Origin: Gari tellinella
Taxonomy: Eukaryota; Mollusca; Bivalvia; Cardiida; Psammobiidae
Reading direction: 5' to 3'
DNA length: 64,000 bases
NCBI GenBank assembly: GCA_922989275.2
Contig: OV277869.1
Span: 42,764,189-42,828,188, forward strand
The translations under genes and the position numbers were made by a program. The notes under the pieces were generated by a model that saw only the letters and a program-made list of their open reading frames with translations, searched no databases and was not told the DNA's origin. Positions 58,501 through 64,000 of this stretch are shown piece after piece. Positions within the stretch are counted from its first letter, which is position 1. Each line of letters opens with the position of its first letter.

Positions 58501-60204
58501 TAATACAAGTTTCAAGAACTTCAAAGTGATTTAATGATACACAATAGTTTATGGACAATTTAATACAGACAAACTTACCCAAATCTCAAGTTTAGAATGT
58601 GTCTTAGTTAAATTTTAATTTTGAGAAATGGGTAAAATTAACTTCAAATAGACTGAATTGTTTTTTTTTTAATTCTGCACACTGACAGTAAAAGTATGAT
58701 TACCTTATTACCTTTAACCCATTACCCCATAAATACGCCTTTTTACGTATTTATTTTATTCCACCACTGAAGAATATAGTTCCAATTTATACAGTGATGA
58801 ATATGTATCATGAGAAATATTTTCTATATTCTAGCAGATGGTAGCTTAAAGCAGGTTGAAAGTAAAGCAGAATGCGCCTTAAGGCGCATTCTGCTTTACT
58901 TCCAACCTACTTTAAGTGGTAACCCATCTTCAAAACTGAAAACAGGCTATGTGGTAATGGGTTAAAGAGAGTTGGATGCAGATGAGATGATGAGTAACTC
59001 TGCATCTCATCAGGATCCAAACTCGACACATTGGTCCTAAATTGTAAAGATTTTTTGCAAATTATAACTTCAAAACAGTAGCAGATAAAATAAATGACTT
59101 GGTATTCTTTACTTAACTTCCAGCATGCTTATTACATAGTTATATAATTATACATAAATACATCAAGAAACTTGACTCATACCATGCAGTATGGTTACGT
59201 GTATTTTGAAAGAGACTAAATCACCAATTTGTTTCTTCCAAGTTTTGACTAGAAAGGTTTTATACTATCATCTAGCAGTCTGAACTATTATCTTTAGCAA
59301 TGAAGGCAATCATCTATGAACCTTATAACTTCTTTACTGATTAAGTCTAAAATATCTAAAATATTTCTCTTGCAGCTATTCTAACTAGTTTCTCTGAATC
59401 CTACGATCTACTTGAATAATTATGTATAAAACATGTAACTAATTTTTCTGATAAGCCAAATTTAAGCTCTTTATCTAGCAGCATATGTGTTTATTTTTTT
59501 CTGTTAAGCCTAATGTTCAAAACATTTTTGTCTAGCAGCTTAAGACTATTATTCTACTGAGCTAAAGCCTGGGGTATTTTTTCCAGCATCTTTCAACTAT
59601 TTTTCAGGTAAACACCAACAAATCTATCTACAAATTGGGACTTTGCTTCTAGAAAGTCTGAGCTCCTCATCAAATGGACAACTCCAGTTTCCAATTTAGT
59701 CTAGACCATTTTTGACTATTTAGGGTTGTTTAACCCATTACCCCATAATTATGCCGTTTTATGCCTTCAAAATATTCCTCCACTTAAGAAAATAGTTCCA
59801 TTTAATACAATCATGAATTTGTATCATAAGATATAGTTGCTATATTCTAGCAGCTGGTAGTTTAAAGCAGGCTGAAAGTAAAGCAGAATGTGCCTTAAGG
59901 CACATTCTGCTTTACTTTCAACCTGCTTTTAGTGGTCATCTGTCTTCAAAACTACAAACAGGCTATGGGGTAATGTGTTAGGTCCATGTTTTGCAATATA
60001 ACACACACAAGTTTTTATAGATATGACTAATTAAGTTGTTATGCCAAAACAAACTAGTAGTATCTAATGTCAAGTTTTTATATACAAATGCAATTTTTTT
60101 ATTGGTTAGATTGTCAGAATTGACCGACTGACTTATTTTAAACTGATCAAATTTAACTACCTTTTTTTTCTTGAACTGCTTTCATCATCTCTAAACATTC
60201 TTTG
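44455..60204 (-). CDS. WH2-motif, Q/P-rich acidic protein, 3' part of gene (5' end not found)
   Basis: Four exons on the minus strand: 60204-60161, 56228-56131, 54103-52607 and a candidate terminal exon 44487-44455. Phases fit at every junction. The protein has a Lys/Glu-rich helix (KECLEMMKAVQEKKEELQK), an acidic region, polar and Ser-rich stretches, a Gln-rich coiled-coil-like segment, and a proline-rich stretch. It ends with 'DPREQLMLAIRSVGKTGLKK', a WH2-like actin-binding motif (amphipathic helix, then LKKV). WH2 motifs bind monomeric actin. A proline-rich region before a C-terminal WH2 is reminiscent of cordon-bleu-like proteins, but I cannot name the family with confidence. The N-terminal exons were not recognised and may lie beyond 64000. 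Confidence 0.6.
44567..44793. mobile_element. Family A MITE
   Basis: TTAACCCTTTACCTGATGG to TGAGGGAAAGGGTTAA. It lies just beyond the acceptor of the candidate terminal exon at 44487. Confidence 0.8.
44794..45315 (+). other. No gene; 31-base tandem duplication
   Basis: 'AGGCAGCAAATAATTTGCAA' occurs twice in tandem at 45051-45113. Otherwise nothing recognised. Confidence 0.5.
45316..45557. mobile_element. Family A MITE
   Basis: TTAACCCATTACCCGATAG to TTATGGGGTAATGGATTAA; hairpin 'AGCAGAATGTGCC TTAT GGCACATTCTGCT'. Confidence 0.85.
45625..45795. mobile_element. Family G hairpin repeat
   Basis: 'AACCCTATGGTGTCACTACT' pairs with 'AGTAGTAACACCATAGGATT' around 'GAATCGTCTCATAGAGACGA'. Other copies: 55830-55990 (hairpin deleted), 60810-60960, 63087-63245. 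Confidence 0.8.
45850..46096. mobile_element. Family A MITE
   Basis: 'CATTACCCCACTTCTCC' to 'TGGGGTATTGGGTTAA'; shares its final TTAA with family D at 46094. Confidence 0.75.
46094..46304. mobile_element. Family D MITE
   Basis: TTAACCCTTAGCCTGCCAC to CGGGCTAAGGGTTAA; palindrome arms are perfect over 'CAGCTTGGATCCGGATGAGA' plus 'CGCCGAG'. Confidence 0.9.
46632..46883. mobile_element. Family A MITE
   Basis: TTAACCCTTTCCCCTATGG to CAGGTAATGGGTTAA; hairpin 'AAAGCAGAATGCGCC ATAT GGCGCATTCTGCTTT'. Confidence 0.85.
46936..47172. mobile_element. Family A MITE, right end eroded
   Basis: TTAACCCTTTACCCCATAAG start and 'AGTAAGCAGAATGCATCTTC' hairpin; the end reads 'CAGGCCACGGGAAATAGG'. Confidence 0.75.
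47560..48210 (+). repeat. ~150-base degenerate tandem repeat
   Basis: 'CAACCTTGACCT..GATAACCCAGAAATACAATCC' and 'AAGTTTGGTCAAAATTGGGA' recur four or five times (near 47617, 47759, 47905, 48010, 48151). No frame. Confidence 0.75.
48211..48533 (+). other. No gene recognised
   Basis: AT-rich with repeated 'CATATGCCGACATA', 'GTATGCCGATGTAT' and 'TTCAGCATACATTC' motifs that may form a weak inverted repeat. Confidence 0.4.
48534..48747. mobile_element. Family D MITE
   Basis: TTAACCCTTAGCCTGCCAC to GCGGGCTAAGGGTTAA; nearly identical to 43932-44145 and 46094-46304. Confidence 0.9.
49100..49337. mobile_element. Family C-related MITE
   Basis: TTAATTCTTTCAACACTAAG to GGTGTTGAAAAAATTAA; hairpin 'CAGATGGCTCATATAGGAGC' then 'CCTCTGATCTGGGTCTAC'. 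A sister copy is at 58042-58284. Confidence 0.8.
49400..49735 (+). repeat. ~45-base tandem repeat with a long G run
   Basis: G run at 49529-49567. Then units of 'AAATTGCTGTGTTCGAAAGTCATTG' type text occur three to four times in near-identical form, with more diverged units on both sides. Confidence 0.85.
50432..50639. mobile_element. Family B MITE, complete
   Basis: 'ACAGTAAAACCTCGCTATTA' and 'TAATAGCGAGGTTTTACTGT' ends, 'ATAGGTGACCGCTTAAAGCA' and hairpin 'CAGAAAGCTCCTATAGGAGC'. Best-preserved copy of the family. Confidence 0.9.
50887..51138. mobile_element. Family A MITE
   Basis: TTAACCCTTTACCTCATAG to TGGGGGAAAGGGTTAA; hairpin 'AGCAGAATGTGCCC TTA AGGCACATTCTGCT'. Confidence 0.85.
51139..52031 (+). 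other. MITE fragments, no gene
   Basis: Family B-like fragment 51150-51235, a 'TGTAGATCAAGGCCAGC..' hairpin at 51483-51552, and a decayed hairpin at 51660-51730. Otherwise nothing. Confidence 0.5.
52032..52244. mobile_element. Family C MITE, hairpin lost
   Basis: TTAACCCTTTGAAGCCAAG to GGGGGAATGATTTAA; 'CAGATCAGAGGGCT' is followed directly by 'GCACTGTTTGTC', so one hairpin arm is deleted. Shares its last TTAA with the next element. Confidence 0.8.
52241..52489. mobile_element. Family A MITE next to WH2-protein exon
   Basis: TTAACCAATTACCCCATAG to 'TTTTGGGCAATGGGTTA'; hairpin 'AGCAGAATGTGCCC TTA GGCGCATTCTG'. Confidence 0.8.
52607..54103 (-). CDS. WH2-protein main exon
   Basis: 499 codons, phase 0 at both ends. 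It is preceded by acceptor ATGTTTCCAG|GCTACA and followed by AAG|GTTGGT (alternative donor GTATTG four bases on). Regions in order: acidic 'EEEEEEIVTEEVIEFEY'; 'PLKEMFSNIP'; a 'DDDDEDMDGD' patch; Ser-rich; a Gln-rich run of about 130 residues (53200-52820) likely to be coiled coil; a 'PPSAPPPAPSPPPTV' polyproline tract; a Lys-rich linker; and the WH2-like motif at the end. The frame stays open to 52487, but that tail runs through the donor into a MITE and looks like intron read-through. Confidence 0.8.
54271..54467. mobile_element. Family F MITE (Tc1/mariner/pogo-like)
   Basis: TA-flanked 'CAGTCGAACTTTGGTATCTC' to 'GATATCGAAGTTTGACTG', nearly palindromic through 'AAAACGTGGCTTAGCCACGT'. No transposase. 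In an intron of the WH2 gene. Confidence 0.85.
54566..54778. mobile_element. Family D MITE, reverse orientation
   Basis: TTAACCCTTAGCCCGCCAAA to GTGGCAGGGTAAGGGTTAA with palindrome 'GATGAGACGCC GGGTTACTC GGCGTCTCATC'. Confidence 0.9.
55407..55593. mobile_element. Family F MITE
   Basis: 'TACAGTCAAACTTCGATATC' to 'GATACCGAAGTTCGACTGTA', TA-flanked; centre 'AAAGTTATAACGCGTTTTAA'. Confidence 0.85.
55815..55990. mobile_element. Family G repeat with shortened hairpin
   Basis: 'TAAACCCTATGGTGTTACTA' and 'CATAGTTACACCATAGGATT' remain; the inner 'GAATCGTCT' arms are gone. Confidence 0.7.
56131..56228 (-). CDS. WH2-protein internal exon
   Basis: Two bases plus 32 codons between acceptor GTGTTTTCAG and donor CAG|GTAACC, reading 'ELQKAMPTFKEQISKLAGEE' and then a Ser/Thr-rich end. 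It leaves in phase 0, as the next exon at 54103 requires. No domain is recognised; the first half is predicted helical. Confidence 0.7.
56288..56538. mobile_element. Family A MITE
   Basis: TTAACCCTTTCCCCCATAG to TGGGGTAAAGGGTTAA; hairpin 'AAAGCAGAATGCGCC ATAT GGCGCATTCTGCTTT'. Starts 60 bases upstream (minus strand) of exon 56131-56228. Confidence 0.9.
56775..57002. mobile_element. Family I MITE (TTAA type)
   Basis: TTAACCCATTGCATGCTGGG to 'CCCGCATAAACTCGGTTAA' with perfect hairpin 'GATCTCAGATCAGGCCCCAC AATG..' A decayed relative is at 60400-60620. Confidence 0.75.
57003..57424 (+). other. No gene recognised
   Basis: AT-rich DNA in the intron between the candidate exons at 56228 and 60161; nothing repetitive or coding was noticed. 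Confidence 0.4.
57425..57682. mobile_element. Family C MITE, reverse orientation
   Basis: TTAACTCTTTCCACCCTGAA to 'GACTAGGGTTCAAAGAGTAA'; hairpin 'GGAGGGCTCC TGAA GGAGCCCTC' flanked by 'CAAACAGTGTAGACCC'. Confidence 0.85.
57683..57875. mobile_element. TTAA-type hairpin MITE, decayed
   Basis: 'TTGGGTTCTGATCAGG..CCTGATCTGGATCC' hairpin at 57785-57825; ends with 'GAATGGGTTAAG'. Confidence 0.5.
58042..58284. mobile_element. Family C-related MITE
   Basis: 'TCAACTTTTTCAACAC' to GTGTTGAAAGAGTTAA; hairpin 'CAGAGGGTTCCTATAGAAGC' then 'CCTCTGATCTGGGTCTAC'. Sister of 49100-49337. Confidence 0.8.
58714..58965. mobile_element. Family A MITE
   Basis: TTAACCCATTACCCCATAAA to TATGTGGTAATGGGTTAA; hairpin 'AAAGCAGAATGCGCC TTAA GGCGCATTCTGCTTT'. 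Confidence 0.9.
58966..59669 (+). other. Hairpin remnant and unassigned DNA
   Basis: Family D-like hairpin 58974-59025 ('GGATGCAGATGAGATGATGA'). The rest is AT-rich and not recognised. Confidence 0.4.
59670..59980. mobile_element. Family A MITE inserted in a family C remnant
   Basis: 59670-59729 is family C text (reverse: 'GACAACTCCAGTTTCCAAT'). At its TTAA (59730) starts a family A copy ending 'ATGGGGTAATGTGTTA'; hairpin 'AGCAGAATGTGCC TTAA GGCACATTCTGCT'. Confidence 0.8.
60161..60204 (-). CDS. Candidate WH2-protein microexon
   Basis: 44 bases: acceptor CTTTTAGATTTCAG, 14 codons (KECLEMMKAVQEKK), donor AAAG|GTAGTT. It leaves in phase 1, which pairs with the two leading bases of the exon at 56228 to make Glu and gives a continuous Lys/Glu-rich helix. 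The frame is open a little further 5' ('ILLDFS'), so the true acceptor may be upstream. Phase fit is the main support. Confidence 0.45.
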
Positions 60205-60229
60205 CTGAAATCTAAAAGTATCTGATCTT

Positions 60230-60800
60230 TCTATTCTTTATTTGAATTAATACCACCATCATGTTACAAACAGTTTGGATCCTGATCAGATACTGAATTA
60301 CTGACATCACCAAGTTTGGATACCAAATGTTTTCATTGGGCACACACTCTCACTGTCTTATTTCTCACATTCAAAAGGTTTTTTAGTTTGTGTTCAACTT
60401 AACTCTTACCATGCTAACCATTGATATATCCCACAGTGATTATGAACTATGCAAACAGTTTGAATCCTGATGAGATGCCGCCTAATGCAGCCTCACATCA
60501 GGATCGATACTGTTTGACACCCTGATCCTATTTTGGAAAGAAATTTAGAAAATTATATTTAAAGAACAACAGATGACCATTGTTGCAGACAAAAAATATA
60601 CCCAGCATGCAAAGAGTTAAATTCAATTTGAATCACACAACTTGTCTATTACACAAGTACATCATTCGTCCATTATTAATGTCAAGCATGTTTTACAAGG
60701 GAAAAAACAGTTTATCTTGCCCTGAGAAATCTGCAAATTGTTATCTCCCTTACATCATAAAAGTGTGATCTCCCTTAGGTCGTAATAGAGTGATTTCCCA
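60230..60800 (+). other. Decayed TTAA-type hairpins, no gene
   Basis: 'CAAACAGTTTGGATCCTGAT' (60266) and 'CAAACAGTTTGAATCCTGAT' (60450) with partial second arms. A 'TGTTATCTCCCTTACATC' repeat-like text follows at 60738-60800. Confidence 0.45.
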
Positions 60801-60809
60801 TAAGACAAA

Positions 60810-60960
60810 AACTAAAAACTTAATTTCTGCATTAAACACTTTGGTGTCACTACCCATTCATTAGAATTATCTCTTGAAGACGATTCTAATGAATAGTAAC
60901 ACCATAGCATTTGGTCCTGAAATGAGCGAGAATTGTTCTATTTGTTCTTTTGAATCCATT
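60810..60960. mobile_element. Family G hairpin repeat
   Basis: 'ATTAGAATTATCTCTTGAAG' / 'CTAATGAATAGTAACACCAT' hairpin with the usual 'TTGGTCCTGAAATGAGCGAG' tail. Confidence 0.75.
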
Positions 60961-61711
60961 TTATGTGGAGAACTGATGACAATAGAATCCGATAAAAAAT
61001 AATGCGTTACTCATTCCTCCCTGAAACTTCAAATGGACAATTCCGGTTTCTATTTATGTCTAGTCCATATTAAACTATTTAGGGTTGTTTATCACCATAT
61101 TACTTTCATCAATGTTATACTTGTTATAAATGATTTAAATTTTTATATGCCTATTATTGAAAAATGAGCTATAAAATATACATGTACTAAACTAAACCTG
61201 TAAATGATTGAATCAAGCTGACCATATAAATTCGCAAACAGTTTCAACTTGAATCTACGCGCTATTTGCCATTTCTGTTCAGGTAAGAATTGGTATGCTG
61301 ATTTTCTAATTTGAACGATATGTTAGAGAGCAATGTTACAAGCACTGATTAGTACGTTAGAGCTAAATAAAGAAAGTCCTGCCCCTCTGGCCAAGCTATA
61401 AATAGTAACAGGTCATGTGACTAGCAGTATACGACATGTGAAAGAGTGTTCAGAAAACAAACAATATATAGCACTTCCTTGTTGAAGCATCTGCAAGTTA
61501 CATTTTACTGTTTTTTCATAATTTTACTAGTGAATATGTCAAACCTGGAAAGTGAATTGCAAATTTTCTAGATTTATAATTTCTTTTACAGTAAGTGAAC
61601 ACTTTTGTTAGTTAGTTTAAAATCTTGCACAAACACTCATTAGTAACAAACCAATAACAAATTTAAATGATGGTGGCTGCATCAGGCTTCAGATAAGGGA
61701 AGTATTTAAAC
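60961..61711 (+). other. Family C remnant and unassigned DNA
   Basis: 61010-61100 is a truncated family C copy (reverse). No gene or RNA recognised in the rest. Confidence 0.45.
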
Positions 61712-63086
61712 AAGAGCCCCATGGGGCATATTTCGCTCACCTGAGAATAACTGACAAAATTGAGATAATTATCTATGTCCAGGAAGGGGTCATTTTTTAC
61801 CCGACGGGCATAATTTGAACAATCTTGTAAGAGGACCTGTAGATGATGCTATGTGCCAAATATCTAAGATCAGGGTAGTAGGGTTTTAGACAAGAAGATT
61901 TTTGTAAGTTTCCATTGAAAAAACATCTATTTCTAGCTCCTGTGACCTACATATGCAACAGACTGAAACCAGTTGAACAAAATAGGTAAAGGATATCTAG
62001 AAGTGTAACCATGCTGAATATCAAAGCTCTGGCCATATTAGTTTCAGAGAAGAAGACGTTTTGAAAATTTTACAATATAACTCTATGTAAAACTGTGACC
62101 CCTGGGGCGGGCCAATTTTGACCCCAGGGGCATAATTTGAACAACTTTGATAGAGGACCTGTATGCGATGCTATGTGTCAAATATCTAAGCTATGGCCCT
62201 TGTAGTTTCAAAGAAGAAGATTTTTTAAGTTTTCATTGAAAAAAATCTATTTTTAGCTCCTGTGACCTAGTTATGCAACCGACCAGATCCTTTTGAACAA
62301 TTTTGGTATAGGACATCTAGAAGTGTCACCATGCCAAATATCAAGGCTCTGGCCATATTAGTTTCAGAGAAGAATACGTTTGAAAATTTCACTATATAAC
62401 TCTATGTAAAACTGTGACCGCCGGGGCGGGGCCAATTTTGACCCCAGGGGCATAATTTGAACAAACTTGATAGAGGACCTGTAGGCGATGCTATGTGCCA
62501 AATATCTGAGCTCTGGCCCTTCTAGTTTCAGACAAGAAGATTTTTTAAGTTTTCATTGAAAAAAAGCTATTTTTAGCTCCTGTGACCTAGTTATGCAACC
62601 GACCAGAACTATTTGAACAATTTTGGTATAGGACATCTAGAAGTGTCACCATGCTGAATATCAAAGCTCTGGCCACATTAGTTTCAGAGAAGAAGACGTT
62701 TGAAAATTTCACTATATAACTCTATGTAAATCTGTGACCCCCGGGGTGGGGCCAATTTTGACCCCAGGGGCATAATTTGAACAAACTTGATAGAGGACCT
62801 GTAGATGATGCTATGTGCCAAATATCTAAGCTCTGGCCCTTGTAGTTTGTGACAAGAAGAATTTTTAAGATTTCCTTATTTTTCTGCATTGTTTTAATTC
62901 TTTGAACAAATTTGGAAGAGCTTGACCCAAGGAACATTTCTGTAAAGTTTGGTTGAATTCTGTCAAGCGGTATAGGTGGAGATGTCATTTGAAGCAATTG
63001 TTAACGACGACGGACGACTAACGACGGACGCCGGACACAGGGCCATCCCAATAGCTCACCTTGAGCCTTTGGCTCAGGTGAGCTAA
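61712..63086 (-). repeat. 'GCTCACCTGAG' interspersed repeat with ~320-base tandem units
   Basis: From 'ACAAGAGCCCCATGGGGC' to 'GCCTTTGGCTCAGGTGAGCT'. Three to four units of 'GTGACCCCCGGGGCGGGGCC', 'GGGGCATAATTTGAACAA' and 'GATGCTATGTGCCAAATATC' start near 61775, 62090, 62410 and 62730. The reverse orientation matches the end types of 28970-30177. Non-coding, though short frames exist by chance. Confidence 0.8.
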
Positions 63087-63245
63087 AAACTAAAATCTTT
63101 ATTTGTCCTTCAAACCCTATGGTGTCAATACTCATTAGAAGCGTCTCTTCGAGACACATCTAATGAGTAGTAACACCATAGGATTTGGTGCTGAAATGAG
63201 TGATAAAATAATGGATTTGTTCACTTAACGTCCTCTTATCTGGAG
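63087..63245. mobile_element. Family G hairpin repeat
   Basis: 'AAACCCTATGGTGTCAATAC' / 'GAGTAGTAACACCATAGGAT' around 'AGAAGCGTCTCTTCGAGACA'. Confidence 0.8.
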
Positions 63246-63497
63246 CCCTGTTTAAGACCAAACAATACCTGGTGTGTTTCTGGAGAGTTTATGTTTTTTT
63301 ATTGCAGAATTTCATTTTGTCATCTTAGCATTGATTGAAAACATTAAAATTAAAACTTGCAGAATACTTCAATTTTTTATAAATCAACAAAAGGGTCTTT
63401 CATATACACAGTACTGTATAATGTCCTAAACCTAAACTTTTCAAATCTAACATATCTTTAAGTCATCTAGCAGATCATAAATGCGGACTTCCAAAAT

Positions 63498-63750
63498 AAA
63501 AACCCTATACCCCATAGCCTGTTTCAAGTTTTTCAGACAAATTACTACTTAAAGCAGGTTGAAAGGAAAGCAGAATGTCCACAGATGCACATTCTGCTTT
63601 ACTTTCAACCTGCTTTAAGCTACAATCTTCTAGAATTAAGAAAATATTTCTTATGATAAATGTTACGTATAAATTTGAATTGTTCTCTTCTATGGAGGAT
63701 AAATTTACAGCGTAAAAATTAATATCTATGGAGTATGAAATGGGATAATG
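63498..63750. mobile_element. Family A MITE
   Basis: 'AACCCTATACCCCATAGCCT' to 'CTATGGAGTATGAAATGGG'; hairpin 'AAAGCAGAATGTCCACAGA' / 'TGCACATTCTGCTTT'. Confidence 0.75.
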
Positions 63751-63859
63751 AAAGAACTGCATTGTTGAAAGGCCCTTTAGTCTTAGAGAATCATTGTACA
63801 GTCAAACTTGTATTAAGTCACAATCAAAAGAAGAAGCATAGTCATTAATTAAATATTAA

Positions 63860-64000
63860 CTCTTTGAATACTGGTTTTTGTTTTTCATCTGCAAAAATTG
63901 TCATCTGCTATTGTTCTAAAATAAAAATTCTAAATTTCTTATCAAAACAGGGTCAGAGAGTCAAACAGATTGGATACTAATGAGGAAGTGTCTCATCTGG
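63860..64000. mobile_element. TTAA-type hairpin MITE, cut by window end
   Basis: Starts 'TTAACTCTTTGAATACTGG'; 'CATCTGCTATTGTTC' and 'CAAACAGATTGGATACTAAT' resemble family D read in reverse; 'GTCTCATCTGG' begins the second arm at the window edge. Confidence 0.55.

Noticed and set aside
60395..60450. Possible minus-strand exon with donor GTAAGA near 60408
   Set aside because: It lies in a decayed TTAA-type MITE, has no convincing acceptor and no phase match was established.
62722..62997. 91-codon minus-strand frame
   Set aside because: It lies within the tandem units of an interspersed repeat; no homology or splice support.

Overview
The window is eukaryotic nuclear DNA. It is AT-rich, has spliced genes with long introns, and is packed with short hairpin-bearing DNA transposons (MITEs), a BEL/Pao LTR element and 'GCTCACCTGAG'-type interspersed repeats. 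The gene content and repeat style suggest a mollusc, most likely a bivalve. That assignment is by recognition only, with no search behind it. I saw no bacterial operon, CRISPR array, tRNA or rRNA.

Two protein-coding genes can be built from splice sites and reading phase. (1) Plus strand, 3518-28840: a six-exon homeobox gene of 722 codons. Exons 1-2 encode a SIX-like domain, exons 3-4 a homeodomain, and exons 4-6 a long low-complexity tail. All intron phases agree. The join 'VQKFRIRLK / YPPPPSIC' and the homeodomain match the ANHX (anomalous homeobox) family, yet the homeodomain loop has TALE length. (2) Minus strand, about 60204-44455: the 3' part of a gene for an acidic, Q- and P-rich protein with a C-terminal WH2-like actin-binding motif. 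Its 5' end was not found.

Layout. 1-3.2 kb: fold-back and MITE repeats. 3.5-28.8 kb: the ANHX-like gene. Intron 2 (8.6-20.4 kb) holds a nest of mobile elements: TIR elements, a degenerate tandem array, a 2A-like leader exon, and an almost intact but internally deleted BEL/Pao element with about 99-100% similar LTRs. Intron 3 is almost entirely a degenerate tandem array that repeats the exon 4 splice acceptor. 28.9-30.3 kb: a MITE interrupted by a 1.2 kb repeat. 31.9-38.9 kb: a near-perfect 3,523 bp tandem duplication. 39-52 kb: MITE-dense DNA, mostly the last intron of gene 2 if the terminal exon is right. 52.6-60.2 kb: the other exons of gene 2. 61.7-63.1 kb: another 'GCTCACCTGAG' repeat with internal tandem units.

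At least six MITE families recur. Those called A, C, D and I here start and end in TTAA with CCC..GGG-like termini (piggyBac-like) and carry a central hairpin. B and F have TA-flanked CAGT termini (Tc1/mariner/pogo-like). Several are nested in each other, always at TTAA. The most interesting points are the SIX-plus-TALE-length homeodomain, the splice-acceptor-derived array, a MITE supplying a polypyrimidine tract, the abnormal 76-bp duplication around the BEL/Pao element, and the 3.5 kb tandem duplication, which could be an assembly artefact.
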